NCBI GenBank assembly: GCA_047967505.1
Contig: CM106539.1
Source: Dipteris shenzhenensis
Taxonomy: Eukaryota > Polypodiophyta > Polypodiopsida > Gleicheniales
DNA: 64,000 nucleotides
Strand: one strand, 5' to 3'
Both the position numbers and the translations under genes were made by a program. Shown one piece after another: positions 45,449 to 57,585 of this stretch. A model generated the notes under the pieces. That model worked only from the letters and a program-made list of their open reading frames with translations, did no database searches and was not told the DNA's origin. Position 1 is the stretch's first letter; the number at the start of each line of letters is the position of its first letter.

Positions 45449-48400
45449 TTGGTGGACTTGCACAAAATGTGAAATTCATCTTTGAAATTCCATTCTCTCA
45501 ATGATATCTGATCAATACATAGGGCGTAATATAGCCAAAAATGTGAAATTGAGCTTTTGAATGCCATTCTCCCACTGCTATAGTGGCGCAAAATGTATAG
45601 GGTAGATTATGGCAAGATACTCATCTTTTAGATCCCAGTGTCCAAGTATAGAGTGAATTCATCCTTGAAATGTATAGGGTAGATGAGGGAAATTCAACTT
45701 TCCTCCTTTGTTGTGATCATAGTCTCTCCTGTGTAGAGATCATATGGCTTTGTGCCCATCTCCATGTCACTTTGTGGAGAATGCCAACAGTAGAGAATCG
45801 AGAGAGAATCACAGTGTTGCCAATCTCATACCAAGACTTGAAAAATGGCACTAGGAATCCTAAACTCACATGTGCATTGGCACTTGTGCCATTATCCTAC
45901 TGCTAATAAAATCAGTGGAATGCCAATCTACATGTTGAGTTTGTGTAGATTGCCACCAGAGGAGAATGGCATTGATGCCAATCTCATGCAAGGACCTAGA
46001 AAATGACATAGAGAATCCCAAAATCACATGTGGATTAGAACGTGGTGCCATTCTCCTATTATCATTGCAATACCCCTCCTAGAATATGAGGGTAAACATT
46101 TCTACCAGTGGAGAATGGCAGTGGTGCCAATCTCTTACTAGGCCCTAGAAAATGGCACTGAGAAGCCTAAACTCACATGTGCATTCTTCTACGTTCCACC
46201 GGTGGGGAATGGCAATGGTGCCATCCTCCAAAACACTAATGGAGAATGGCAGTGGTGCCAATCTCAAGCTAGAACCTGGAAAGTAGCACTATGAACCCTA
46301 AACTTGCATGTAGATTGGCACCTGTGCCATACTCCTAGTGCCAATATTCATTGGAATGTCACTACCCTATTGATCACATGACACTGCACATTGGTGGACT
46401 TGCAAGAAATGTGAAATTCATCTTTTATATTCCATTCTCTTAGTGATATATGATCAATACATAGTGCATAATATAGCCCAAAATTTGAAATTCAGCTTTT
46501 AAATGCCATTCTCCCATTGCAATAGTGGCACAAAATGTATAGGGTAGATTATGGCAAGATACTCATCTTTTAGATGCTAGTCTCCAAGTATAGAGTAAAT
46601 TCATCTTTGAAATGTATAGGGTAGATTAGGGAAATTCAACCTTCCTCCTATGTAGGGATCATAGTCTCCAAGTATAGACTAAATTCATCTTTGGAATGTA
46701 TAGGGTAGATTAGGGAAATTCCACCTTCCTCCTATGTAGTGATCATAGTCTCTGCTGTGTAGAAATCATATGGCTCCATGTCAATCTCCATTTCACTTTT
46801 GTGGAGAATGGCAGTGGTGCCAATCTCATACAAAGACTTGAAAAATGGCACTAGTAATCCTACACTCACATGTGCATTGGCACTTGTACCATTATCCTAC
46901 TGCCAATAAAATCAGTGGAATGCCAATCTACATGTTGAGTTTGTGCAGATTGCCACCTATGGAGAATGGCAGTGACACCAATCTCATGCTGGGACCTAGA
47001 AAATGGCACTGAGAACCCCTAAATCACATGTGGATTGGAACCTGGTGTCATTTTGTATGAGCATTGGAATAGCCCTCCTAGAATATTAGGGTAAACATTT
47101 CTACTAGGGGAGAATGGTAGTGGTGCCAATCTCTTATTGGACCCTAGAAAATGGCACTGAGAAGCCTAAACTCACATGTGCATTCTTATATTTTCCACTG
47201 GTGCAGAATGGAAGTGGTGGAATACTCTAAAACACCAATGGAGAATGGCAGTGGTGCCAATCTCAAGCTGAAACCTAGAAAGTAGCATTGTGAACCCTAA
47301 ACTTACATGCAGATTGGCACCTGTGCCATTCTCCTACTGCCAATATGATCACTAGAATGCCACTACCCTTATTGATCACATGACATTGCACATTGGTGGA
47401 CTTGCAAAAATATGAAATTCATATTTGAAATTCCATTCTCTCAGTGATATCTGATCAATAAATAGGGCGTAATATAGCCAAAAATGTGAAATTCAGCTAT
47501 CCAATGCCATTCTCCCACTCGTTTAGCAGCACAAAATGTATAGGGTAGATTATGGCAAGATATTCATCTTTGAGATGCCAATCTTCAAGTATAGAGTAAA
47601 TTCATCTTTGAAATTTATAAGGCAGATTAGGGAAATTCAACTTTCCTCCTATGTAGTGATCATAGTCTCTCACGTCTAGAGATCATATGGATTTGTGTCC
47701 ATCTCCATGTCACTTTGTGGAGAATGCCACCAGTGGAGAATGGCATGTTCACAATCTCATACAAAGACTTGAAAAATGGCACTAGGAATCCTAAAATCAC
47801 ATGTGCATTGGCACTTGTGCCATTATCCTACTACCAATAAAACTAGTGGAATGCCAATCTACATGTTGAGATTGTGCAGATTGCCACCAGTGGAGAATCG
47901 CAGTGATGCCAATCTCATGTAGCAGGGACCTAGAAAATGGCATTGAGAACCCCAAACTCACATGTGGATTGGAACCTGGTGCCATTCTCCTATGATCACT
48001 GGAATACCCCTCCTAGAATATTAGGGTAAACATTTCTACTAGTGGAGAACGACAGTGGTGCTAATCTCTTATTGGGCCCTAGAAAATGGCACCGAGAAGC
48101 CTAAACTCACATGTGCATTCTTCTATGTTTCACTGGTGGAGAATGGCAGTGGTGCCATCCTCTAAAACACCAATGGAGAGTGGCAGTGGTGCCAATCTCA
48201 AGCTGGAACCTGGAAAGTAGCACTGTGAGCCCTAAACTTACATGTAGATTAGCACCTATGCCATTCTCCTAGTGCCAATATGATCACTGGAATGCCACTA
48301 CCCTATTGGTCACATGACACTACACATTGGTGGACTCACAAGAAACGTGAAATTCATATTTGAAATTCCATTCTCTCAGTGATATCTGATCAATACATAG

Positions 48401-48630
48401 GGCATAATATAGCCAAAATGTGAAATTCAGCTTTTAAATCCATTCTCCCACTGCTATAGTGGCACAAAATGTATAGGGTAGATTATGGCAAGATACTCAT
48501 CTTTCATATGCCAGTCTCCAAGTATAGAGGAAATTCATCTTTGAAATGTATAGGCTAGATTAGGGAAATTCAACTTTCCTCCTATGTAATGATCATAGTT
48601 TCTCCTGTGTAGAGATCATATGGCTTTGTG
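45449..48630. repeat. Macrosatellite with a unit of 0.93-1.0 kb, three full units and a partial fourth
   Basis: The unit head TTGGTGGACTTGCA occurs at 45449, 46391, 47393 and 48327 (spacings 942, 1002, 934), each followed by the same ordered segments: GAAATTCCATTCTCTCAGTG, a GTATAGGGTAGATTATGGCA part, a CTTTCCTCCTATGTAGTGAT part, and several copies of the short word GAGAATGGCAGTGGTGCCAA. The array has no credible open frame. Substitution differences between units are moderate, and short deletions and duplications account for the length differences. The partial fourth unit runs into hairpin-rich sequence after about 48630. Confidence 0.95.
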
Positions 48631-50250
48631 TCAAACTCCATCTCACATGGTGATTGACACAATGTGAGTTAGAAGAGAATGGCAGTGGTGCCAATCTCAA
48701 TGTGATTTTATCTTGAATGGAACTGTCTCCATATGAGTTTGTGGAGAGTAGGACCAGTGCCATTCTCCACACCCAATTCTCCCAAAGCCATGTGATAGCT
48801 GCATAGGAGAGACATTTGCATATGTGAGACTTTAGTAAATTTGAGATGGTGCCATTCAACCTAAACTCACATGGATATGGTACCATTCAACACAAACTCA
48901 CTTGGAGAATGACACTAGTGCAATTCCTCAACAAAAATACCAGGTCTACAGTGCAATTCCTCTAGTGGTTCCACTCTATTATCTAATCTAATCATTCTTG
49001 CCTTGTTGATGGGTAGACAACTATAATCTAATCATTCTTGCCTTGTTGATGGGCACCATATATCAATGAAACTCATCCCAACCCTTGGGATTGAGAGTGC
49101 CTTGTTGATGCTATTCTAGAAACAAGATATCCCAACCCTTGGGATAAATAATTTCCCACTACTTTCGGGTTCCCACCACCATGGGGTAGGGGTCATTGCA
49201 CTAGGCAATGCCCGTGGTGGTTCCACTATGTCAAGCAACTACAATCTAATGTCTCTTGCCTTGTTGATGGACACCGTCTATCAATGAAACTCATCCCAAC
49301 TCTTGGGATTGAGAACTCGTGCCTTGTTGATGCTATTCTATCAATAAGGAATACCAACCCTTGGGATAAAGACTTTCTCGGTACTTCTGGGTTCCCACCA
49401 CCACGGGCTAGGGGTCATTGCAATAGGCAATGCCCGTGGTGGTTCCACTATGTCAGACAACTACAATCTAATCATTCTTGCCTTGTTTATAGGAACCGTC
49501 TATCAATGAAATGCATCCAAACTCCTTGAATTGAGAGTTTTTATGAACAAGTAATCCCAACCCTTTGGATATATACTTTCCCAATACTTTTGAGCCCCCA
49601 CTGCCATAGGGTAGGGGTCATTGTTCTATGCAATGCCTGTGTAGTTTCATTTTTTAGATAAGTGTAATTAATTCTTTCCTTTGCTGTGATGGACACCATT
49701 TATCAACCAAACTCATCCCAACTCCATCCTGACTTAGAGTATGGCTTGGACATTCTTCATAAAAACCCACATGTACATGTGACCTCGCCCACAAACTCAC
49801 ATGGAGAATTGCACTAGTGCCATTCTCCACAAACTCACATGGTGCCAATATCTTTGTGAATATAGATAATGACACTGGGGCAAATCTACACAACTCCCTG
49901 TGAGGCATGGCACTGATTCCTATGTTAGTGGATCAATATAGTCATATGGTGTTGTGGAAAATTGCACCAGTGCCATTCTCTAATCATCATTTGTGACAAC
50001 ATTGACATACATGAATAATTTGAATTGTGTATGAGTTGAAGTTTGAAGAATGGAACTAGTGCCATACTCCACAACATCATGTGAATATTTCACGAATAGC
50101 ACCAATGCCATTCATGCATGGAGAAATGGAGAATGGCACTGGTGCCATTCTCTTCAATCCATGTGATTGATGCCATATGTGCCACTCTCAATATAATCAT
50201 GTGTTGTTGTGGACAATGGCACTAGTGCCATTCTCTAACCAACATCTTGA
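48631..50250. repeat. Hairpin-rich repeat zone continuing the macrosatellite theme
   Basis: Words of the form GAGAATGGCACTGGTGCCAT followed by TCTC recur here, for example at about 49803-49830, 49965-49982, 50049-50072, 50126-50152 and 50214-50238. The two halves are reverse complements apart from the two central bases, and versions with ACTAGT in the middle are perfect palindromes. The words CTCACATGG and CATGTGA also recur. Between 48980 and 49700 the zone is interrupted by a different 220-base tandem repeat. No coding signal. Confidence 0.85.
48980..49700. repeat. Tandem repeat with a unit of about 220 bases
   Basis: Starts of the type AATCTAATCATTCTTGCCTT lie at about 49025, 49243 and 49465, with a decayed fourth near 49665 and a short partial copy near 48983. 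Each unit carries TATCAATGAAACTCATCCCA, a CCCAACCCTTGGGAT near-palindrome and a GTAGGGGTCATTGCA part followed by CAATGCCCGTGGTGGTTCCA. Confidence 0.92.
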
Positions 50251-50289
50251 CAACATTGACATACATGAATAATCTGTATTCTATATGAG

Positions 50290-51112
50290 TTGAAGTTTGG
50301 CTCGAAAACTGTGCACATCCTAAGAGACAACTTTAGGAGGGAAACAGGGAGGTACGGGAATAGTCTCACTGATGGAACAGGCAGTGGAGGTTATGCAACG
50401 GGGATCGGTGAGACACACATAATAGGACATGGTGAGAAGTCATCTAAAGAAACTATCATCCCATATAAGAAAATCCAGCCAGATGTTGCCTTTAAGGCAC
50501 TACAAAAGAAATTGGAAAGGAAGGACACAAGTATGACATGCTTGATGGAGTACGCAGAGTACTCCCCATTTGGTCTGGAGTTTGAGGTTTTGATCCTAGT
50601 GATGAATTGCTTTAGAGCACCAAGCCAATATGTGTACAGTACATTGACCCTTAGCTATGTCAATGACTTGGTCAAGAGTTTTGCAATGATTGCAGCACGA
50701 CCTCCTGCAACATGTGCATATCTTATGCCTTACCACATAGGCACAAATACTCCTATGCATAAGGAAGAGATAAAGGTGGAAAAGTTAAAGGAGTATAATT
50801 ATTGGATTCTTGCAGGATAGCATTCGATTTATGCTGCAAGGATGTTTATAACTAAAGCACATGGAGAAGCCTTCAATCAATGAAAAGGTTTCTATACATG
50901 GAGGAAGGCGAGAACTGTTGTCAATGCGCTAGTTGAAGCAAGTTGTAAGATATCATCAATGGCCAACATGGAGGCACAAACCATTTTGAAAAATCAGCCA
51001 CATATCGATATCTTGCGACACCTAAGGGCGCAGTGGGTTGCATTTGGACAACCAAAGAAACCAGCCCAAGGCCTTGTTAAAGGGCATAAAGATCAACAAA
51101 GTTGGGATGTGA
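50290..51112 (+). pseudogene. Coding relic of unknown family with a GQH motif (ParB/DGQHR-like?)
   Basis: The plus frame 50290-50820 (176 codons) is protein-like: ETIIPYKKIQPDVAFKALQK, CLMEYAEYSPFGLEFEVL, then LKEYNYWILAG. Directly after a TAG at 50818-50820, in the same frame, it continues HSIYAARMFITKAHGEAFNQ; if the TAG is a decayed Gln codon, the local motif is YWILAG-Q-HSIYAA. That pattern (hydrophobic strand, Gly, Gln-His, then Ala-Ala helix) recalls ParB/sulfiredoxin and DGQHR folds. The frame goes on in 50900-51112 (NALVEASCKISSMANMEAQT, LRHLRAQWVAFGQ) and ends at a possible splice donor (GATGTGAGTAA). The assignment is a motif-level guess only. Confidence 0.4.
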
Positions 51113-51284
51113 GTAATAAACTTTGTTTTCTATGCATTATTTATTTCAAGAATGTTTATGGCTTTGTAAAAGAAGTGATATTAGTGTCAATTCCCTTATG
51201 TGAGAATGGTTATAGTGCCATTATTATCTCTATTACATAATTTGGATTAGAAGACTGCTGTCTAAGATGATTATGGTTTTGTTT

Positions 51285-52067
51285 TAGAATTGTGTAGGAG
51301 TCGCGAGTGTGTCGATGGGGGCAAACTTTGCTACTAAGGGCACATACGTGGTCACATACGATGACAACATCTAGGAACGATGGATTAGGATTTTGACATT
51401 GGTGAAGTAGGGTGATCTTGAGGGTGAAAATCCCATATTAACATGTATGAGGTGACTACTAGGATGGAAGACGACGATGTATGTGCACTTCAAGCAGAGA
51501 TTGAGTCAAAAGAATTGTCTTGGTCAAGTCAAGTAGATTAAGCATGATAGAGCTCTGAAAGAAGTGCTCATCAAGGAGTTCAACTCACGTCACCCTTCGC
51601 CCCAACATCAAACATGGGACGCCCTTGCAACTTACTTCAAAATTGATTTAATTGTTTATCAGAGCTTCAAGGGTTCATGTGAGTCATGGGTTAGAGGGAA
51701 GCTACAAGTTGGCAAGTCCACACCTGATTTCCTAGAAGCTGTGTCAATTTATGTTGATTGGGTGATTAGTTCAATAGAGGGTAACAAGTCTACATCCCAG
51801 TATTGTTTTCCTTGGACAGTTCTTCAGGTGAACATGGAGATGGAGGGGGAGAACTTTCTATCACGTCACTCTAAGGTACATCTTCCAATCAGCTTGTGTG
51901 TGCTTAACACCTCAGAGGGATCTACAAAAGGCATGTCTTGGGATAAGGATGCCTTCAAGAAGTTGCTATGTGGCTTGATGGAGACCGTTGCCACTCCGTC
52001 AGAGTATGTATTGCTATCATTTTTGACAATGACAGAGAACAGTGTAACATCTATTTCAGGTCTGTAA
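51285..52067 (+). pseudogene. Coding relic of unknown family, probable continuation of the previous one
   Basis: After a possible acceptor (TTTTGTTTTAG near 51286) the plus strand reads NCVGVASVSMGANFATKGTY, VVTYDDNI, and, after several stops, an open frame at 51564-52067 (MLIKEFNSRHPSPQHQTWDA, FLEAVSIYVDWVISSIEG, MSWDKDAFKKLLCGLMETVA). Between them lies KTTMYVHFKQRLSQKNCLG. A frame change near 52000 would continue as IFDNDREQCNIYF. The composition is that of a real soluble protein, but I recognise no domain. Collinearity and equal decay suggest one gene with 50290-51112, with introns. Confidence 0.4.
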
Positions 52068-52895
52068 CATTGGTACCCGTTTTAAGATTCCCTCAAAATT
52101 TTATTAAAATCATAACTTTTTTAAAAAAAAGCTATATTTTTCATAGTCAAAAGCTAAAAACTTACATAATTCATACATTTTTCAAACATCATGCTTATAA
52201 GTTAAAAAGGGCTCCACTATATCGCAAAATATCTTTCAATTTTCTATATTCTCAAAGTCTTAAAGATTTTACCTTCCTGTGCCCTTTGTATTTTTATCAA
52301 AAAATAACTTTTATTATCTTAAGTTGTTGCACCTAATAGCATGTTCTACTCATTATTATCCAAACTAGACTTTTCACCCTCTTTTTAAATCACATATAAA
52401 AGAATGGAAAACTTTTATTCGAGTGAGGCAAAACCTCTTGAGAAAAAATGTAAAATTTTTGTAGATTCATATTTTGGTACTTTTGACATCATAAATGAGC
52501 TCGAAAGGCCTCGAAAGGCCCCAAAACCCTAAAAATAATTACAAACACGAATACCTTTCGACGATTTTTTGAAGATGATATCATTGGCCAAACGCGTGCT
52601 AGGTCGATGATATCATCGACCTAGCACACGGATGCATGCTTTTCCTCTGGGCATTTTCAAAAAATTATCAGAAGGTATTTGTGTTTGCAGTTGTTTTTAG
52701 GGTTTTGGGCCTTTTTCAAAGTTGCTTCTCTTCCTTGTTCACTCTCTTCTCCTTTAAGCTTAGAAGTAAGTGTGGGTGCCTTCCTCTTAAGTGTAAGCTT
52801 GGAAGTAAGTGTGGGTGCCTTTCTCTTAAGCGTCGAAACTGTGGATCTGCTAATAGGAAAGCAAGCAAGCCACACGAAGTATAAGTAATGTGAAG
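52068..52895. other. AT-rich DNA with a perfect palindrome and a short tandem pair
   Basis: No gene is supported. Most of 52080-52480 is AT-rich with no pattern. 52596-52627 is a perfect 32-base palindrome (see separate entry). At about 52757-52842 a 44-base segment beginning AAGCTTAGAAGTAAGTGTGG is repeated in tandem, generating Leu/Ser/Val frames. Confidence 0.6.
52596..52627. repeat. Perfect 32-base palindrome
   Basis: The half-site is GTGCTAGGTCGATGAT followed by its exact reverse complement with no loop. An upstream GATGATATCATT (about 52575-52586) repeats its centre. It lies about 290 bases outside the first subterminal repeats of the CACTA element. Confidence 0.95.
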
Positions 52896-52924
52896 AAAAG
52901 CAAAGCGAGCACGCTTAAAGCAGA

Positions 52925-53095
52925 TTTAAAAATCGTATCTATAGGTGCGTCTAATAGCGCATCTATACACGCATCTAAATACACAGAGTAGACACGATTT
53001 TAGACGCGCACCACAGAATAGACAGACGTGGTTTTAGACGCGCTTCTAGACGCGCACCACAGAACACACAGACGCGGTTTTAGACACGCCACAAA
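52925..53095. repeat. Left subterminal repeats of the CACTA element
   Basis: Variants of GCGTCTA and TAGACGCG/TAGACACG occur about ten times. A 50-base part with CGCACCACAGAA and GACGTGGTTTTAGACGCG is duplicated at about 53000-53090. Both orientations occur, changing near 52990. Confidence 0.88.
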
Positions 53096-53136
53096 GTTTA
53101 AAATTAAATATTTGAAGAAAAGCAAATTTTTTTTGG

Positions 53137-56100
53137 TTGTTTGTTTGTAGGATATCTTCATCTTCCACAAGTAGCTCCAGTGAGGATGAAACCCTCCGTA
53201 TCCACCATCGCGAAATGTGGTTGGAGCAAAAAATCAAATGTATGTGTGATCGATGTCGAGGAAACATGTATCGTGCACGCATGATTACACTCAATCACAT
53301 CTCAAAGTATGGTGAATGGGATGCGACCGTAAACATGGTAAGTGTTAAAGAGTTAAGGTTGATTGAGATACCTATGGGTGTTCATATGTTTGAGTTATGA
53401 TCCCGGTTTAATTTGATGTAGGATGCAGTGCCACACCCGCATATGTTGCCCTATGCTCGTCGTGAGGAGGCGAAGCGTCGGCGATATGAGGTGGGATCTT
53501 CAGGAGGGATCGTTACGGATGCATGGAGTGATGGTGATAGTAGCCCTCTGCCATTACCTCATGAAGCCGTGGAGGAGGAGGTGTTTGATGATATGGTGCG
53601 GGATTTATATGTCCATCAAGGGAGGGATGATAGCATGGAGCAGGATGATCTTTTTACTGCAGCATCGACTCCACTGTTTGAGGGGTGCACATTCTCTGTT
53701 CTACGTGCCTCCCTTGAGTTACTAAACTTGCAAACCATCTATGGATAGAGCAATGCAAGTTTGAATGCATTACTCAAGTAAGCTTTAAAGTCTATTTTGC
53801 AAACATGGTGAATTATGCTAGTGGGTCAATTACTCGAATGTTTTTCCTCATTTATGGTCTTCACCTGCAGGCTATTGTGTAAAATGCTTCCAAGGGAGAA
53901 TAAATTACCGACCTCAAGAGATATGGCAAGGCAACATGTGACCTCTCTTGGAGGACTAGATTACAAGCGCATCCATGCATGTGTCAACAATTGCGTTTTG
54001 TTTCGTGGACTACATAAGGATGCAAGAGAGTGCCCTACTTGTGGAGAGGCAAGATATAGAGTAGATCTCAAAACTTTGGAGGTGCCTCGTAAGGTTCAAC
54101 AACATTTTCCCATAATCCCTCACATCCAACATATGTCCAAGTGCAAATCCATTGCAGAGCTCATGTCATGGCATTCCTCCCATCGATCAACCGATGGAAA
54201 GTGGAGAACTCTCGCAGACTCTCCTGCGTGGAAGCATATTGAAGACACATGGCCAAGCTTTAAGGAAGAACCTAGGAGCTTGAGACTTGGATTGGGTATG
54301 GATGGTGTGAACCCATTTGGTCTCAAAAGCACCTCTTACAGTGTATGGCCAGTGATATTGGTGAATTATAATCTTTCACTCTCTATGGCTATTAAGAAAG
54401 GACATGTTATGCTGTCTCTTCTAATTTTACGGAAACATAAAGTCAAAAATCCTGATGTTTATTTGGAGCCTTTGATTGATGAGCTAGAGATACTTTGGAG
54501 AGGTATCGAGGTGCATGATGTGAGCAGGCCTCCCTCGTCACGAGACTTCAACTGCAAAGCAGTCTTGATGTGGATGATGCATGACTTCCCAGGCTATGGC
54601 GAGTGTTCAGGTAAGCATTGCACTTCTAATTATGAATAGGCAAAGGATGTGGCACCCTAAACCCACCTTCAACTCTTAATTGCATCTATTGTTCAGGTCT
54701 CACTACATCGGGTTACCATGCATGTCCTGTTTGTGGTCCTTTGCTAGTTGCCTCACGGGCAGACGCATTGAATAAGGTCATCTATGAGAATCACCATCGA
54801 TTTCTCCCACCTGATCATCCTAGATATGTTGCCCCTTGGAATCACGGGAGATTGGATGAGAATTTGGGACGGTTCCACGACGACTCCACCACTTGGCATG
54901 AGCCGGTAAGGGTTTGTAACTATTGTGTGCTATATGGGTTGGAAATAAAGATTGCCCGCTAACACTTTATTTTGTTTAGATACTCCATCTTTTATCGTTT
55001 ACCGTATTGGTCCCACCTCAAGATCAATCACTTGCTTGAGCCCATGCATATCTTCAAGAATGTGGCATCTACCATTTGGGAGCATTTGAATGGGACACGA
55101 GATTCCGTAGGCATAAGGGAGGATCTACGTCTCATCTACGTACCACAGGGAGGATGCGTGAAGCTTGGCCACAAGAGAGACCAAATGGGCGTGTTTTTTT
55201 ACCTCGTGCACCGTGGAGGTTATCAAAGCTAGAGATGGCGGTGGTGAAGCGCGTTATTACTACAATTCGTACTCCCACTGGATGCATGAGGTGTTTGCAG
55301 GGAGCCTTTACAAAGAGCAAGAAAAGAGGTGTAGAGCAATTATATGGCTTGAAATCTCATGATTGGCACAAGATGCTCCAAGTAAGTATTTTATGTGCAT
55401 AATATATTTTTCCTTTCAAATTTGTGAGTGAATAATTATAAGGAACTAATCAACCACCTCCTTGTGGGTTCAGTTCATACTACCTACTAGCATTTCACGT
55501 AGTGCATCGAAGGATGTGAAAGATTGGATTTACAAGATGGGCGAGCTTGTGAGGTACTTTACATGATACAAAATATGATGCGTATCAATGCTCCATGCAA
55601 GGTATTCATATTGCTAATATGGTGTCCTTTTTCATTTCTAGGTATGTGAACTCAAAGGAAATAGATCCCACCACGCTTGAGAATGCTCGAGTTATGTCAG
55701 TGGAGGTGGTTTATTTAGTGGAGGAGACATTTCCACGTTCTATTCTCACAAGCCAGCATTTGGTGGATGAGATTGCTATATGCGGTACTATACATGCACG
55801 ATGGTTGTTCTTCCTCGAGTGCTTCATGAAGATCTTGAAGGGCTTCGTGAGACAAAATGCAAGACTCGAAGGTAGCATGGCCGAGGGTTGGTTGGTATAA
55901 GAGTCACTTGTATATATTTCTGAGTTTCTTGTTGATGTGGATAGCTCTCTCCCACGACTATGGAGAGATGATGAAGACCTAAGGATGACCTCTATTGTGC
56001 CTCAAGGAAAAGGACGCAACAAAGTAATAGACATGGAGTTGCATAATAGTATCAACCTCTATTGCGTGCTTAATAGTGATGTGATGAAAAGATGGGTGAC

Positions 56101-57150
56101 AAGATACGAGGATGCAAAGGCAAGAAGACAAGAAGAAAGGGCCCTCTTTCGTACACACCATGGATCTCGTGTGCCATACCCTCAGTATCTAAGAGCACTT
56201 CCAAAGGATATTCATGTGGATTGGCTACTTAATGAAATGGAGAAAGCAGAGAAAGACGAGGGGATGCATATCACAATGGAAGAATGGGAGTATGCTAGGG
56301 GATGCATGAGCAAGGTCGATATATAGAATGTTATGCATAAGTTAGGAGCTTTCAATAATTTAGATTGCTTATTTAATTGATTTTTTCTTAGTGTAGTGCA
56401 CTATGTTCAATGCTATATGGTGTGACGGCAAGCATTTTCGAACACAACGGATTGATGATAAGAGAAACACACAAGATTGCGGCGTCATTGCTAGCTTTGA
56501 GGGAGCCAATGGAGCCATGGATGATTATTGTGGCATAATCCAAGATATTATTAAGCTTGACTTTCGACGCTTCTTTGTGTATGTTTTGGATGTAAAGTGG
56601 TTTAAGGACATGGTGGAAAGAGGCCCTAATGCAACAATCAAACGCCATGGAAGTGGCTTTGTAACTATTGACTCCACAAAGTTTTGGCAAAGTAGGAAGG
56701 ACACACTAGTACTACCACAACAATGTGAACAGGTACTGTGCACACATATAAAAATACTCGCTTTTAAATATTTGATGCAAGGAAAATAACATGATTGTAT
56801 TTGTGTTTGAATTAGGTTGTCTATCAACCAATGGTGGATAATAATAGATGGTGGCATGTCATACCTATTATGCCACATTCCAAAGTGATGTATAGTACAT
56901 TTACTAATATGGAGCGTATGGAGGATGATCATGGCCATGGAGGTGATGATGACCGTGATATGAGAGAGGAGGATGATCATGAGATAGGAGATACACGTGA
57001 GGACGCCTACCATTGGTGATGTTGATTTCGATGAGCACATGAGTAGCACAAGTAGTAGTGGGTTGAATGTATTTGTAGATCTAAACACTTGTTTGGATTT
57101 TGAAGTAGATAGTTTGGCAAGGGTTGATCTCATTGAGGATGAGATTGAAC
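53137..57150 (+). pseudogene. CACTA transposase (TNP2-like; Transpos_assoc, Transposase_21, DUF4218, DUF4216), decayed
   Basis: Exons still join correctly: to 53337 | 53422-53777 | 53871-54610 | 54697-54905 | about 54980 on. The first exon carries a transposase-associated zinc-binding motif (KCMCDRCRG ... LNHISKYGEW). The Transposase_21 region follows: FEGCTFSVLRASLELLNLQT, LDYKRIHACVNNCVLFRG, ECPTCGEARY, RLGLGMDGVNPFG, then DFPGYGECSG ... HACPVCGP. Next is LKINHLLEPMHIFKNVAST (55018-55074), the part before DUF4218 (YGLKSHDWHKMLQ, 55343-55381), and DUF4218 (RWLFFLECFMKILKGFVRQN, 55801-55860). The DUF4216 C-terminal part is at 56430-56870 (DCGVIASFEGAN, CEQVVYQPMVDNNRWWHVIP across an intron). 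Inactivating changes: TAG for a Trp at 53746, a shift at the 54905/54980 junction, a shift in 55100-55160, TAA at 55898 and a shift near 57017. Confidence 0.9.
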
Positions 57151-57344
57151 CCTAGCCCATCATTGATATTGGCAAAACTATTTTACATATTGTCTCATTC
57201 TCCTCACCTCACTTAATTCTTGTATATGTGGGCTTGCAAAAAAGCATTGATGTTTTGGTTAAAATTATGTGCTTTGGTAATCATGGGCAATGTTTGGAAA
57301 GCAATGATGTACACCAAAATCTCACTTTCTGTATTCTCTGTTTT

Positions 57345-57585
57345 GCGTCTAAATACGCGTCTAATTCCCAGTGTAAATGCGCTAATAGACGCGCAAATAG
57401 ACGCGTTGATAAACGCAATGTTAGACGGGCCCGTATTTTCTCAGTGTAGACGCGCAAATACATGTGTTAATACACGCGCAAATAGACGAGCTGTTAGACG
57501 CGCTATTAAACATGCCCGTAACTTCTCTATTCAAACAACGCCTATAGACGCGCCCGCTATTTTGCGCGTCTATAGTTGCTTTGTG
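57345..57585. repeat. Right subterminal repeats of the CACTA element
   Basis: AATAGACGCG, TTAGACGCG and GCGCGTCTA variants occur about fifteen times, usually spaced 10-20 bases apart, together with TTTCTCAGTG and GCCCGTA words that recur once each. The density is higher than on the left side. Confidence 0.9.

Noticed and set aside
45449-50250. CRISPR-like array (repeat word with spacers)
   Set aside because: The repeated words vary, spacing is irregular, spacers are themselves repeated in a kilobase unit, there are no cas genes, and the DNA is eukaryotic.
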